Below are positions 1-7,896 of a DNA stretch of 64,000 nucleotides, one piece after another. The notes under the pieces were generated by a model. It saw nothing but the letters and a program-made list of their open reading frames with translations, made no database searches and was not told the origin of the DNA. Origin of the DNA: Dehalococcoidia bacterium (GTDB taxonomy: Bacteria; Chloroflexota; Dehalococcoidia; Lucifugimonadales; UBA1123); assembly GCA_021295915.1 (NCBI GenBank), contig JAGWBK010000002.1:1-64000 (forward strand), written 5' to 3'. Made by a program: the position numbers and the translations under genes. Within the stretch, counting starts at the first letter, position 1, and every line of letters begins with the position of its first letter.

Positions 1-128
1 GGTGCGCCCGTCAGACCCCGGTCTGGGCACTGAGGGCGTTGACTGAGACCATGACGAGCCTGAAAATCGTCCGAATGAACGCTCCTACGCGACCGCCACG
101 CTCACTACGCCGCCCTGAAACCCGTTCT
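1..128. other. Window-edge stretch without a recognised gene
   Basis: No convincing reading frame or RNA gene is visible. Bases 12-25 form a near-perfect inverted repeat, CAGACC-CC-GGTCTG, whose 2-nt centre is too small for a normal RNA hairpin. The stretch lies where the missing C-terminal half of the neighbouring minus-strand hydrolase would be expected. None of the minus-strand frames here continues it recognisably. Confidence 0.4.
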
Positions 129-539
129 TCAGCAGCCTGCTAGTGGCGAAATGAGCACCAGACCCTCCACAATTTCGGGTCTTCGCAGGGCAACGTCCAG
201 GATGATGCGTCCCCCCAGCGAATGGCCGACCAGTGTTACTCGGCCTGTACAAGTGGCTTCGAGGAACTTCGCAAGGAAGTCGCCCAGGTATCCAGTCGAG
301 TGAACGATGTCCCGTCTGGGGGAATCGCCAAAGCCAATCAGGTCCGGGGCCACCACTCGATTGTCAGATGCCAGGACAGTCATGCTCTCGACCCATTCCC
401 ATCGAGTACCACCGGCTCCGTGGACCGTGACGATCTCCGGGCCTGATTCGCCAGCAGCGAGGTACGGAATAGAGTCGCCATCCACTTTGACCCAGCGTTC
501 TTCGACTGAAGCAGGTGGGGCTATACTGTCTTTTGCCAT
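129..539 (-). pseudogene. Truncated alpha/beta-hydrolase fold protein (N-terminal half)
   Basis: The 136-residue product matches the first half of the alpha/beta-hydrolase fold. It has an oxyanion-hole HG motif (VHGAGG) near residue 40, the strand DLIGFGDS, and the nucleophile elbow GHSLGG with Ser107. Family members usually have about 250-300 residues and a catalytic Asp and His in the C-terminal half. Here the frame stops just after the strand following the elbow, so Asp and His are missing and the protein is unlikely to be a working hydrolase. The start codon lies 2 bp from the divergent signal-peptidase frame, leaving no room for a promoter. A recent frameshift, a deletion or an assembly problem at the window edge would all fit. 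Confidence 0.6.
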
Positions 540-541
540 AG

Positions 542-1021
542 GTGTATCAGGGAGTATCTGTATTGCCAGTCTGGGGCCTGCGACCCTTAATATACGTCGT
601 TCGAGGATCTAGTATGGAGCCCTCACTCTCTGATGGGGACGTGCTGCTGGTGAGGAGATTCCGGCGAAGACCGCGACGCGGCGATGTTGTTGTGGTCAGT
701 CAGTCAGGCTCCACAGACAGTGGGTGGCAGGTCAAACGGGTCGTAGGCGTTGCGGGAGACAGAGTCTCCTTGGAGTGCGGCCTGCTGTACGTCAATGGCC
801 TGCACCACCCTGAGTCGTACCTCGGAGGGCTGCCTGCCGATCTTGGGACGCGGAAGAGGTCCTGGCTGGTCGGACCTGACGAGTGCATGGTGTTTGGAGA
901 CAATCGCGCCCACAGCACGGACAGTAGGGAATGGGGGCCCATTTCTATGGCACGCATAACCGGAGTAGCGGTCATCAGGCTGTGGCCGCTCACCAGCAGA
1001 CGGCCCTTCAGGCTTCGCTAG
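542..1021 (+). CDS. Signal peptidase I-like S26 family serine protease
   Basis: The protein has 159 residues with a GTG start. It carries the S26 signatures in order: the catalytic serine box SMEP (Ser24), the general-base lysine box VKRVVG (Lys65), and the conserved box GDNRAHSTDSREWGPI at residues 119-134. Signal peptidases cleave secretory leader peptides outside the membrane. This one is short and has only a weak hydrophobic N-terminus (residues 7-20), so it resembles the small SodX/plasmid-type branch more than classical LepB. The upstream half of the N-terminus is poorly defined, and the start is uncertain because it abuts the divergent hydrolase remnant. Its stop overlaps the convergent GYD gene by 4 bp. 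Confidence 0.75.
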   Translation: MYQGVSVLPVWGLRPLIYVVRGSSMEPSLSDGDVLLVRRFRRRPRRGDVVVVSQSGSTDSGWQVKRVVGVAGDRVSLECGLLYVNGLHHPESYLGGLPADLGTRKRSWLVGPDECMVFGDNRAHSTDSREWGPISMARITGVAVIRLWPLTSRRPFRLR

Positions 1022-1368
1022 TCGTCGTTGGGAATGAAATCGCTAGGGTTCGGCGCCCCTGCAATGTCCAGTTCCGGTTCGGACTCTCCCAACGCCTGCT
1101 CGAGTCTGCCAATCGGAATTGCAGGGAGCGTTGTAATCTGCACGCCAGCGGACACACCAAGTTCCATCGAAAAGCGAGCTGCCGACTCGTTGTCCGGCGC
1201 ATCCAGAATGGTGACGAAGTCGTACTCTCCCAGGACTGCGTAAAGACCATGTACCTGGGTCCGTGGGAGGTCTATCGACTGCTCTGCAATCAGGAGCCTG
1301 TCAGGATTGTCCAGCATCCGGTGGCGGCCTTCAGGTGTCAGGGAAAGAAGCAGAATGTAAGTTGGCAT
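1018..1368 (-). CDS. GYD domain protein
   Basis: The 116-residue protein fits the GYD family of small alpha/beta (ferredoxin-like) proteins. It starts MPTYILLLSLTPEGR and has the family motif GEYDFV near residues 67-72, where the usual GxYD is GEYD. The biochemical role of the family is unknown; members often lie near metabolic genes. The acidic, proline-rich C-terminal tail (about residues 95-116) looks disordered. The gene lies 21 bp downstream of hemB on the same strand and could be the last gene of the tetrapyrrole operon. A purine-rich GGAAG precedes the ATG. Confidence 0.7.
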   Translation of the reverse strand: MPTYILLLSLTPEGRHRMLDNPDRLLIAEQSIDLPRTQVHGLYAVLGEYDFVTILDAPDNESAARFSMELGVSAGVQITTLPAIPIGRLEQALGESEPELDIAGAPNPSDFIPNDD

Positions 1369-1389
1369 TATTCTTCCACGCAGTCAGAG

Positions 1390-2370
1390 TTATTCAGAGC
1401 CTAGCCACCCGGCGACTTCTTTTGCGTGATACGAGAGGATCACGTCAGCCCCCGCGCGCTTGATTGATGTAAGTATCTCCAGGGTAATGCGTCTCCCGTC
1501 GATCCACTCGTTCTCGGCAGCTGCCTTTACCATGGAATACTCACCGCTGACGTTGTAGGCGGCGATCGGGGTCGCGAACTTTTCTTTGGCTGTCCTCAGC
1601 ACATCCAGGTAGGCCAGGGCGGGTTTCACCATTACCATGTCCGCCCCCTCCTCTATGTCCAAGGCGATCTCTCGCATCGCCTCTCTGATGTTCGGAGGGT
1701 CCATCTGGTAGCCTGCACGGTCTCCGAACATTGGAGCCGATTCGGCAGCAACCCGGAAGGGTCCGTAGAACCCAGAGGCGTACTTCGCCGAATAGGCCAT
1801 GATGGGGACTTCCGTCATGCCGGCATCGTCGAGCGCGTGTCTGATCGCGCCCACCTGGCCATCCATCATTGCCGACGGCGCTACCATGTCGGCTCCTGCC
1901 TCGGCTTGGATTCGTGCCATCTGCGCCAGGAGTTCCAACGTGGCGTCATTGTCAATGCGGTCTCCGTCAACAACCCCGCAATGGCCGTGATCGGTGAACT
2001 CGCACAGGCACACATCGGTAATGACTGTCATCCCAGGGACGGCCTGCTTGATGACTCCAATGGCTTCCTGGATGATTCCGCCGCTGGAGTAAGCTTCGGT
2101 CCCCGTCGCGTCCTTGTGAGCCGGGATGCCAAAGAGGAGCACACTCTCTATACCGACATCGGCCGCTTCTCCAACCTCGTGGATCAACTGATCCAACGAT
2201 AGCTGAAAGATCCCGGGCATCGGGGGAATTTCTGTACGTGTATCACGCCCGTGAGTTACGAACAGCGGATAAATGAAGTCTGAAGTCGACAGGCGTGTCT
2301 CTTCCACCAGGTGTCTGAGACCAGGGTTCTCCCTGAGCCTTCTCATTCGTGTGTTCGGATATGCCGCCAT
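1390..2370 (-). CDS. hemB: Porphobilinogen synthase (delta-aminolevulinic acid dehydratase)
   Basis: This cytosolic TIM-barrel enzyme condenses two 5-aminolevulinate molecules to porphobilinogen. The start at MAAYPNTRMRRLR gives about 326 residues, the usual HemB length; an in-frame extension to 2406 would overlap the upstream gene and is not conserved-looking. The metal-site box DVCLCEFTDHGHCG contains the full cysteine set of zinc-dependent enzymes. The two active-site lysines sit in MAYSAKYASGFYGPFR and in MVKPALAYLD, the latter being the Schiff-base lysine. It starts 7 bp after the cobA-hemD stop, so it is the fourth gene of a minus-strand tetrapyrrole operon. Confidence 0.95.
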   Translation of the reverse strand: MAAYPNTRMRRLRENPGLRHLVEETRLSTSDFIYPLFVTHGRDTRTEIPPMPGIFQLSLDQLIHEVGEAADVGIESVLLFGIPAHKDATGTEAYSSGGIIQEAIGVIKQAVPGMTVITDVCLCEFTDHGHCGVVDGDRIDNDATLELLAQMARIQAEAGADMVAPSAMMDGQVGAIRHALDDAGMTEVPIMAYSAKYASGFYGPFRVAAESAPMFGDRAGYQMDPPNIREAMREIALDIEEGADMVMVKPALAYLDVLRTAKEKFATPIAAYNVSGEYSMVKAAAENEWIDGRRITLEILTSIKRAGADVILSYHAKEVAGWLGSE

Positions 2371-2377
2371 TGTCGAC

Positions 2378-3898
2378 CTATTTCCCAGAGGTGAAGAATT
2401 CAACAAGGGCCGCCGTCAGCCCATCTATGGTTGGTGTATTCGCAACTATATCAACTTTCAAACCCAGCCTTCCAGCAGTTGCGGCAGTTGTCGGCCCAAT
2501 GCAGGCGATCCTTGTGTCGACGAGCGATTCAGCACCGTCGTCAAGCAGCCTCAACAGGTTTCTAACCGTCGACGAACTTGTGAAGGTTGCCACGTCGACA
2601 CCGGCCCTGACCGCCTCCATGGCCCTCTCTCTTGACTCTTCGGGCATCACAGTCTGATAAGCGGTGACTTCTACGGCCTCTGCACCATGATCGATGAGCA
2701 TATCTGGCAGTTCTCGCGTCGCGATGTCTGCCCTTGGAAGTAGTAACCGACTGCCATGGACGCCGCTCTCGACAAGAGCGTCGGCCAGACCGGTAGATGT
2801 TGCCGTTGTGGGAACCAGATCGGGCGTGATTCCATACCTCTCCAGGACCTTCCCGGTTGCCGGGCCTACTGCTGCCACCTTGACCCCGTGCAAAGCCCTT
2901 GAGTCCCGTCCTGACACCTTGAGACGGTCGAAGACAGCATGCACTGCGTTTGACGAGGCAAACACTACCCAGTCAAATGACGACAGCCCTGCACACGCCG
3001 AGTCCAGCTCCGCATAGTCCTGCGGAGGACGGACTTCAATCGTGGGAATCTCCAGTGGGACCGCACCGAGGTCGGAAAGTCGCTGTGAAAGAATACCAGC
3101 TTGATTCCGGGTACGAGTCACCAGCACGCGTCGACCAAGAAGTGGCAGCGACTCGAACCAGTTGGCTCTGTCCCTGAGACTTACGACGTCGCCAATTACG
3201 ACGACAGCAGGTGATGTCAGGCCATTCGCCCTCGCTATGTCGGCGATGGAGTCAAGAGGGCCGACCACCGACTTCTGTTGCGGATCTGTCCCCCAGCTGA
3301 TCACAGCCGAAGGCGTGGAACCTGGCTTACCATTCCTGGCCAGCGCGGCAGCGATATCTGGGAGAGTGCTCCATCCCATCAGGACTACGAGTGTGCCAGG
3401 GATCTTGGCAAGTGCTTGCCAGTCCGGTGAGTCCGATTCGTTGGAAGCTGCGGAACTGCCTGTTACAACCGTAAAGGATGAGGAGTGCTCGCGGTGAGTG
3501 AGGGGTATTCCAGCATATGCAGGTACTGCGACAGCGGACGTAACCCCTGGCACCACCTCGAAGGGTATCCCAGCGTCAGACAGCGCCTCGGCCTCCTCGC
3601 CGCCCCTTCCGAAGACGAACGGGTCTCCGCCCTTCAACCGGACAACAAGCTTGCCCAGTCGGGCCTCTCTTATCAGAAGGCCGTTGATATCAGCCTGCTT
3701 TCGACCAGCCTGTCCCGGCACCTTTCCGACATCGACGAGATCTACTTCAGGTCCGGCCATCGCAAGCAGGCGACTGTTGGTCAGTCGATCGTAAACGATC
3801 ACGTCAGCCGACTCGAGAAGTCTCAGGCCCTTGACCGTAACAAGACTGGGATCTCCGGGCCCCGCTCCCACGAGATAGACTTTCCCGACTTTGCTCAA
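2378..3898 (-). CDS. cobA-hemD: Uroporphyrinogen-III C-methyltransferase / uroporphyrinogen-III synthase fusion
   Basis: This is a two-domain fusion. The first ~240 residues are a SAM-dependent uroporphyrinogen-III methyltransferase, with VYLVGAGPGDP, YDRL and the substrate/SAM loop RLKGGDPFVFGRGGEE. The remainder is a HemD fold, starting at GRRVLVTRTRNQAG and ending at a loop like TFTSSSTVRNLL. Together the domains cyclise hydroxymethylbilane and then methylate it towards precorrin-2, for siroheme or cobalamin. The TTG start at 3898 (LSKVGKVYLVG) puts the family N-terminus in place. An upstream ATG at 3934 would add 12 residues that do not look conserved. It lies between hemC and hemB in the operon. 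Confidence 0.92.
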   Translation of the reverse strand: MSKVGKVYLVGAGPGDPSLVTVKGLRLLESADVIVYDRLTNSRLLAMAGPEVDLVDVGKVPGQAGRKQADINGLLIREARLGKLVVRLKGGDPFVFGRGGEEAEALSDAGIPFEVVPGVTSAVAVPAYAGIPLTHREHSSSFTVVTGSSAASNESDSPDWQALAKIPGTLVVLMGWSTLPDIAAALARNGKPGSTPSAVISWGTDPQQKSVVGPLDSIADIARANGLTSPAVVVIGDVVSLRDRANWFESLPLLGRRVLVTRTRNQAGILSQRLSDLGAVPLEIPTIEVRPPQDYAELDSACAGLSSFDWVVFASSNAVHAVFDRLKVSGRDSRALHGVKVAAVGPATGKVLERYGITPDLVPTTATSTGLADALVESGVHGSRLLLPRADIATRELPDMLIDHGAEAVEVTAYQTVMPEESRERAMEAVRAGVDVATFTSSSTVRNLLRLLDDGAESLVDTRIACIGPTTAATAGRLGLKVDIVANTPTIDGLTAALVEFFTSGK

Positions 3899-3949
3899 GA
3901 TGCCCCAATCCCAGGTAACACAACACATTGCCAATACTTACTGCGGTGC

Positions 3950-4876
3950 TCAGCCGATGCGTGTGGTGTACATGATCTCCTTCGCCCCGGTCGCCTCCAG
4001 AGCACGAGCTGCCTCCTGGCCTGCGCCAGTAGGGTCGTCGCCCGGTACTTCAACCGAGCTGCGGAATATCAGAGAACCATCAGGGAGACACGCCATCGTC
4101 CGAACATTGAGAGTACCGCTCGACTCTGTTGCGTAAGCTGCCACCGGTACGCGACATCCCCCGCCGGTGGCTTCAACAAATGCACGCTCAGCCGTTACCG
4201 CAGACCAGGTAGCCGGATGATTGATCTCCTCCAGAAGCTCAACCACTTCTGAATCGTCCACTCGAGCCTCTACTCCCAGGGCCCCCTGTCCCGCATCTGG
4301 AATACACAATTCTGGGTCGAGATGTTCCGACACTCTATCCTGCCAGCCAAGCCGTGCAAGGCCGGCCGCCGCGAGGACCACACCATCGATTCCATCTTCG
4401 CCGACCCTGCCGAGTCTCGTATCGACGTTTCCGCGGATCGCTACGAATTCGAGGTCAGGTCGGGCTGACAGCAGCTGTCCGGTCCTCCGTGGACTGCTCG
4501 TGCCCAACCTCGCCCCGGGGGGCAGGTCTTGAAATCTCGCATCCCACCTGTTGACGATCACGTCTCTGGGGTCCTTGCGCTCCGGGTACGCGACAATGGC
4601 CAATCCGGGCGGAAGTTCCGAAGGCATGTCCTTGGCAGAGTGGACCGCCAGATCGATCTCTCGCTTCAGCAGGGGCTCCTCCAGGCCCTTGACGAATGTC
4701 CCCCTGCCGAGAGACTGAAGAGGTGCTGCCTTCCGACGGTCGCCATCTGGAGTGATGGCTACTATCTCGACCCTGATCTCCGGCCAGGCTTCCTTTAGAG
4801 TCTCGACTACCTCGTCAGTCTGCACCCTTGCAAGCGCACTCCCTCTGGTGCCGATCCTTATGACACGGTCCGTCAT
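3950..4876 (-). CDS. hemC: Hydroxymethylbilane synthase (porphobilinogen deaminase)
   Basis: The enzyme polymerises four porphobilinogens into hydroxymethylbilane. Its 308 residues match the family length. Visible motifs are RIGTRGSALARVQ at the start, HSAKDMPSELP, the substrate-binding GTSSPRR, and GGGCRVPVAAYA, whose Cys241 should carry the dipyrromethane cofactor. Its ATG overlaps the stop of the upstream siroheme-synthase gene by 4 bp (ATGA), so translation is probably coupled. Confidence 0.95.
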   Translation of the reverse strand: MTDRVIRIGTRGSALARVQTDEVVETLKEAWPEIRVEIVAITPDGDRRKAAPLQSLGRGTFVKGLEEPLLKREIDLAVHSAKDMPSELPPGLAIVAYPERKDPRDVIVNRWDARFQDLPPGARLGTSSPRRTGQLLSARPDLEFVAIRGNVDTRLGRVGEDGIDGVVLAAAGLARLGWQDRVSEHLDPELCIPDAGQGALGVEARVDDSEVVELLEEINHPATWSAVTAERAFVEATGGGCRVPVAAYATESSGTLNVRTMACLPDGSLIFRSSVEVPGDDPTGAGQEAARALEATGAKEIMYTTRIG

Positions 4877-5529
4877 AGAGGCGACATCGGCTCCGCACCT
4901 GCCAGGAGGCCTTCTTCGAGCATCTGGTAGGCAGTCGCCTCATCTCCACTCTGAACGGTGTCGAGCAACTCTTCGGTGATACACCTCTGCCAGTGGTCGG
5001 GAGCGACCCTCAGGCCGCGCTGTCGAAGTTCAGCACGCCCTCGCGCCAGTATCGGAGCGAGGTCGGCGTACTCCAGGATCCTGCTTGACTCCAGCTTTTC
5101 GCGGAAAGTCCGTGCCAACGCGGGACTGGCCCCTCCAGTGGAGGTCGCGACTGTGACTTCCCCGCGTCGTGCAACCGATGGGGCGATGAATGTGCAGAGA
5201 TGCGTCACATCCACGACGTTAAGAAGGACGTTGCGCTCTTCCGCTTCCGTATAGATCTGGCGGTTCATGTCATCGTCGTCCGTAGATGCAATGGCTATGA
5301 ATGCCTGCGCCAGGTCGCCAGGCCTATAGTTCCGCCTGAGCCACTCGATCTTTCCGTGGGACGCTAACTCCTGCACCAGTGGTGTGACCTCGGAGGAGAT
5401 CACGATAACTTTCGCGTCGCACTCAAGTAGCTTGACTACCTTTTCTTCACCCAAAGCCCCGCCGCCGATGACAACACAGTCGCGCTCTCGAACGTCGATG
5501 AAGGCCGGATAGTATCTTGGCAACGACAT
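4873..5529 (-). CDS. Precorrin-2 dehydrogenase / sirohydrochlorin ferrochelatase (siroheme synthase N-terminal domain)
   Basis: The 218-residue protein matches the CysG N-terminal module (SirC/Met8-like). It has YYPAFIDV, the NAD-binding glycine loop VIGGGALGEEKV, NVVDVTHLCTFIAPSV, and STGGASPALARTFREKLE. Such enzymes oxidise precorrin-2 to sirohydrochlorin and often insert iron. With the methyltransferase two genes downstream it completes a split siroheme synthase. A strong ribosome-binding site GGGAGG directly abuts the ATG at 5529, which is too close. Spacing is ideal for the TTG two codons later (5523, reading LPRYYP), so initiation probably occurs there. This is the first gene of the operon. 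Confidence 0.9.
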   Translation of the reverse strand: MSLPRYYPAFIDVRERDCVVIGGGALGEEKVVKLLECDAKVIVISSEVTPLVQELASHGKIEWLRRNYRPGDLAQAFIAIASTDDDDMNRQIYTEAEERNVLLNVVDVTHLCTFIAPSVARRGEVTVATSTGGASPALARTFREKLESSRILEYADLAPILARGRAELRQRGLRVAPDHWQRCITEELLDTVQSGDEATAYQMLEEGLLAGAEPMSPL

Positions 5530-5622
5530 CCTCCCGGTTGGCTAGTTCGTATTGCAATTAAGTTTACCCCATAGTGGCTCGCGAATTCGCCAAGTCGGGC
5601 CGAGGCTGAATCGACGCCAGTT

Positions 5623-5648
5623 TTGGTAAGGTGATGTCACGTCACCAA
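5623..5648. promoter_or_regulatory. Inverted repeat in divergent intergenic region (possible operator)
   Basis: The 150-bp gap between the minus-strand tetrapyrrole operon and pcm contains nested inverted repeats. The outer arms are TTGGT (5623-5627) and ACCAA (5644-5648); the inner arms are GGTGA (5630-5634) and TCACC (5642-5646). The placement between divergent genes suits a repressor site, but nothing identifies a regulator. Confidence 0.3.
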
Positions 5649-5682
5649 CCGACAAGTCATATGGAAGGCAGCCAATACACTC

Positions 5683-6333
5683 ATGCCGACCGAGCGGGCA
5701 AGAGATAGGCTTCTGAGAAAGCTGTCAGGGGAAATCTCTGACAAGCGGGTCCTCGACGCCATTGCCGCGGTGCGAAGGGAGCGGTTTGTGCGCCAGGCGG
5801 ACCGCCATGCGGCTTATGAAGACGTCGCGCTCGGGATTGCTGCAGGTCAGACTATCTCTCAACCTACGATCGTCGCGATCATGTTGCAGGAAATGGAGCT
5901 CAAGAGGTTTGACCGAGTGCTCGAGATCGGCACCGGCAGTGGATACCAGACCGCAATCCTTGGGGAACTCGCGCGCGAGGTCGTAACCGTAGAGCGTGTC
6001 CCGCAACTTGCCGAGTCAGCTCGCGAAATACTGGAACGTATGGGATACGATAACGTCCGTGTTGAGGATGCCGGACCCATCCTCGGATGGCCAGCGGGTG
6101 CTCCTTATGATGCGATTGTAGTGGCCGCCGCGGCCCCAAGGTTGCCTCGGACTCTACTTGGCCAGCTCGAAATTGGCGGAAGGCTCGTCATTCCTGTCGG
6201 GAACTTGCGTGAGCAGAGTCTCATGAAGGTCGTTAGGACAATGGACGGCGTTGTCACTCGTGCCCTTGGAGCCTGCCGGTTCGTGCCCCTGATTGGACGC
6301 GACGCCTGGTCTGAGTCAGACCTGAGCAGTTAG
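5683..6333 (+). CDS. pcm: Protein-L-isoaspartate O-methyltransferase
   Basis: This SAM-dependent repair enzyme methylates isoaspartyl residues of damaged proteins. The 216-residue length is normal for PCMT. The N-terminal region has VRRERFVRQADRHAAYED and the family box GQTISQPTIVAIMLQ. The SAM-binding motif I reads VLEIGTGSGYQTAIL, and the C-terminal motif GGRLVIPVG is present. It is the first plus-strand gene after the divergent region and lies 90 bp upstream of gatB. Confidence 0.93.
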   Translation: MPTERARDRLLRKLSGEISDKRVLDAIAAVRRERFVRQADRHAAYEDVALGIAAGQTISQPTIVAIMLQEMELKRFDRVLEIGTGSGYQTAILGELAREVVTVERVPQLAESAREILERMGYDNVRVEDAGPILGWPAGAPYDAIVVAAAAPRLPRTLLGQLEIGGRLVIPVGNLREQSLMKVVRTMDGVVTRALGACRFVPLIGRDAWSESDLSS

Positions 6334-6423
6334 ACCTGCGGCGTTGTAACGCTCGCTGCTGTTCCATATACTTTACGTTGTGTTTAACCTCGCCGTTTAG
6401 GCTCCTCTTGGATAGCAACCAAC

Positions 6424-7896
6424 ATGGATTTTGAAGTTGTAATTGGGCTGGAAGTTCACGCCCAGCTATCAACCGTAAGCAAGATGTTCTGTGGCTGCAG
6501 CTCCGACTATCAGGACGCTGCCCCCAACACCGTGGTGTGCCCCGTATGCATGGGAATGCCAGGTGTGCTGCCGGTCATTAACCGGAAAGCTGTCGAGTAC
6601 GTGATTCGCACCGGACTTGCCCTTGGGTGCGACATAGCTTCGTACACCAAGTTCGATCGAAAGAACTACCCCTATCCGGACCTAATGAAGGGCTACCAGA
6701 TATCACAGTACGACCTGCCCATCGCCTCCGACGGTACGATGCCGATAGAGGTCGATGGTGCACAGCGTACCGTTGGTGTAACGCGCGTCCACCTCGAGGA
6801 AGACGTCGCCAAGCTCATGCATCGCACGGAGGGGTTCGGCGAAGGATATTCTCTGCTCGATGTGAACAGGGCAGGGGTGCCCCTAATGGAGATCGTCGGC
6901 GAACCCGATCTCAGGAGTGCAGAAGAGGCTCGTGCGTACCTGATGCAACTTCACACGATTCTCCAGTACATAGGGACCAGCAGCGCCAACATGGAAGAGG
7001 GCAACTTCAGGTGCGACGCTAACATCAGCATTCGGCCCGTTGGTCAGGAGGAATACGGCACCAAGGTCGAAATCAAGAACATGAACAGTTTCCGCTCGGT
7101 GTTCCGTGCCCTAGAGTACGAAGCAGAGCGTCAGGTCAAAGTCGTGGAGTCGGGTGGGCGTATCGTCCAGGAGACTCGCGGCTGGGTCGAAGAAGACTCT
7201 GTGACTGTCTCTCAGCGCGTCAAAGAGGGCGCCTCTGACTATCGATACTTCCCTGAGCCTGACTTGCCACCGCTGAGGATTTCACCAACGTGGGTCGATG
7301 AGATAGAGTCTTCGCTTCCAGAGCTACCCCACTCTCGAAAGACCCGTTTTGTCTCCCAGCTTGGACTTCCCGAATACGACGCCTCGCTCCTGACTGCCAC
7401 CAAATCGACCGCCGATTACTTCGAAGAAGTACTGCATTCCGCACCCGGCCGCGCTGCGAAATCCGAGGAATTCGCGAAGGCAGCGAGCAACTGGATGCTG
7501 GGAGAAATGGCCCGACTGCTGAACCAGTCCGGCCAGGAGATTTCGGAAGTCATGATAGAGCCCTCACAGATCGCCGAGCTGCAGACGATGGTCGATGATT
7601 CGACGCTGAGCTCAACAATGGCCAAGACTGTCTTTGAGAAGATGTTCGAGACGGGTCAGTCTCCCCGCCAGATCGCAGAGTCAGAGGGGCTCGTCCAGAT
7701 ATCTGATACCGACGCCGTCCTGACTGCAGTACAGGAGGCGATATCAGCTAACCCGGACCCCGTAGCTGACTACCTTGCTGGCAAACAGCAGGCGATGGGG
7801 TTCCTGGTGGGCCAGGTGATGAAAGCCACTGGTGGCAAGGCGAACCCCCGGATGGCAAGCCAGATGGTCCGCGAGCAGCTGGAAGCGATGCGCTGA
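6424..7896 (+). CDS. gatB: Aspartyl/glutamyl-tRNA(Asn/Gln) amidotransferase subunit B
   Basis: GatB binds misacylated Glu-tRNA(Gln) or Asp-tRNA(Asn) and activates the side chain for amidation with GatA and GatC. The 490-residue protein begins FEVVIGLEVHAQL, contains the zinc cysteines in FCGCSS and VCPVCMGMPG, the RKNYPYPDLMKGYQISQYD block, and the C-terminal YqeY-like helical domain ending in a MVREQLE region. gatA and gatC are not in this window. The stop codon shares one base with the start of the next gene. Confidence 0.96.
   Translation: MDFEVVIGLEVHAQLSTVSKMFCGCSSDYQDAAPNTVVCPVCMGMPGVLPVINRKAVEYVIRTGLALGCDIASYTKFDRKNYPYPDLMKGYQISQYDLPIASDGTMPIEVDGAQRTVGVTRVHLEEDVAKLMHRTEGFGEGYSLLDVNRAGVPLMEIVGEPDLRSAEEARAYLMQLHTILQYIGTSSANMEEGNFRCDANISIRPVGQEEYGTKVEIKNMNSFRSVFRALEYEAERQVKVVESGGRIVQETRGWVEEDSVTVSQRVKEGASDYRYFPEPDLPPLRISPTWVDEIESSLPELPHSRKTRFVSQLGLPEYDASLLTATKSTADYFEEVLHSAPGRAAKSEEFAKAASNWMLGEMARLLNQSGQEISEVMIEPSQIAELQTMVDDSTLSSTMAKTVFEKMFETGQSPRQIAESEGLVQISDTDAVLTAVQEAISANPDPVADYLAGKQQAMGFLVGQVMKATGGKANPRMASQMVREQLEAMR

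Noticed and set aside
12-25. CAGACC-CC-GGTCTG palindrome as an operator or terminator
   Set aside because: It is at the window edge, its 2-nt loop is too small for a stable hairpin, and no gene start or promoter is near.
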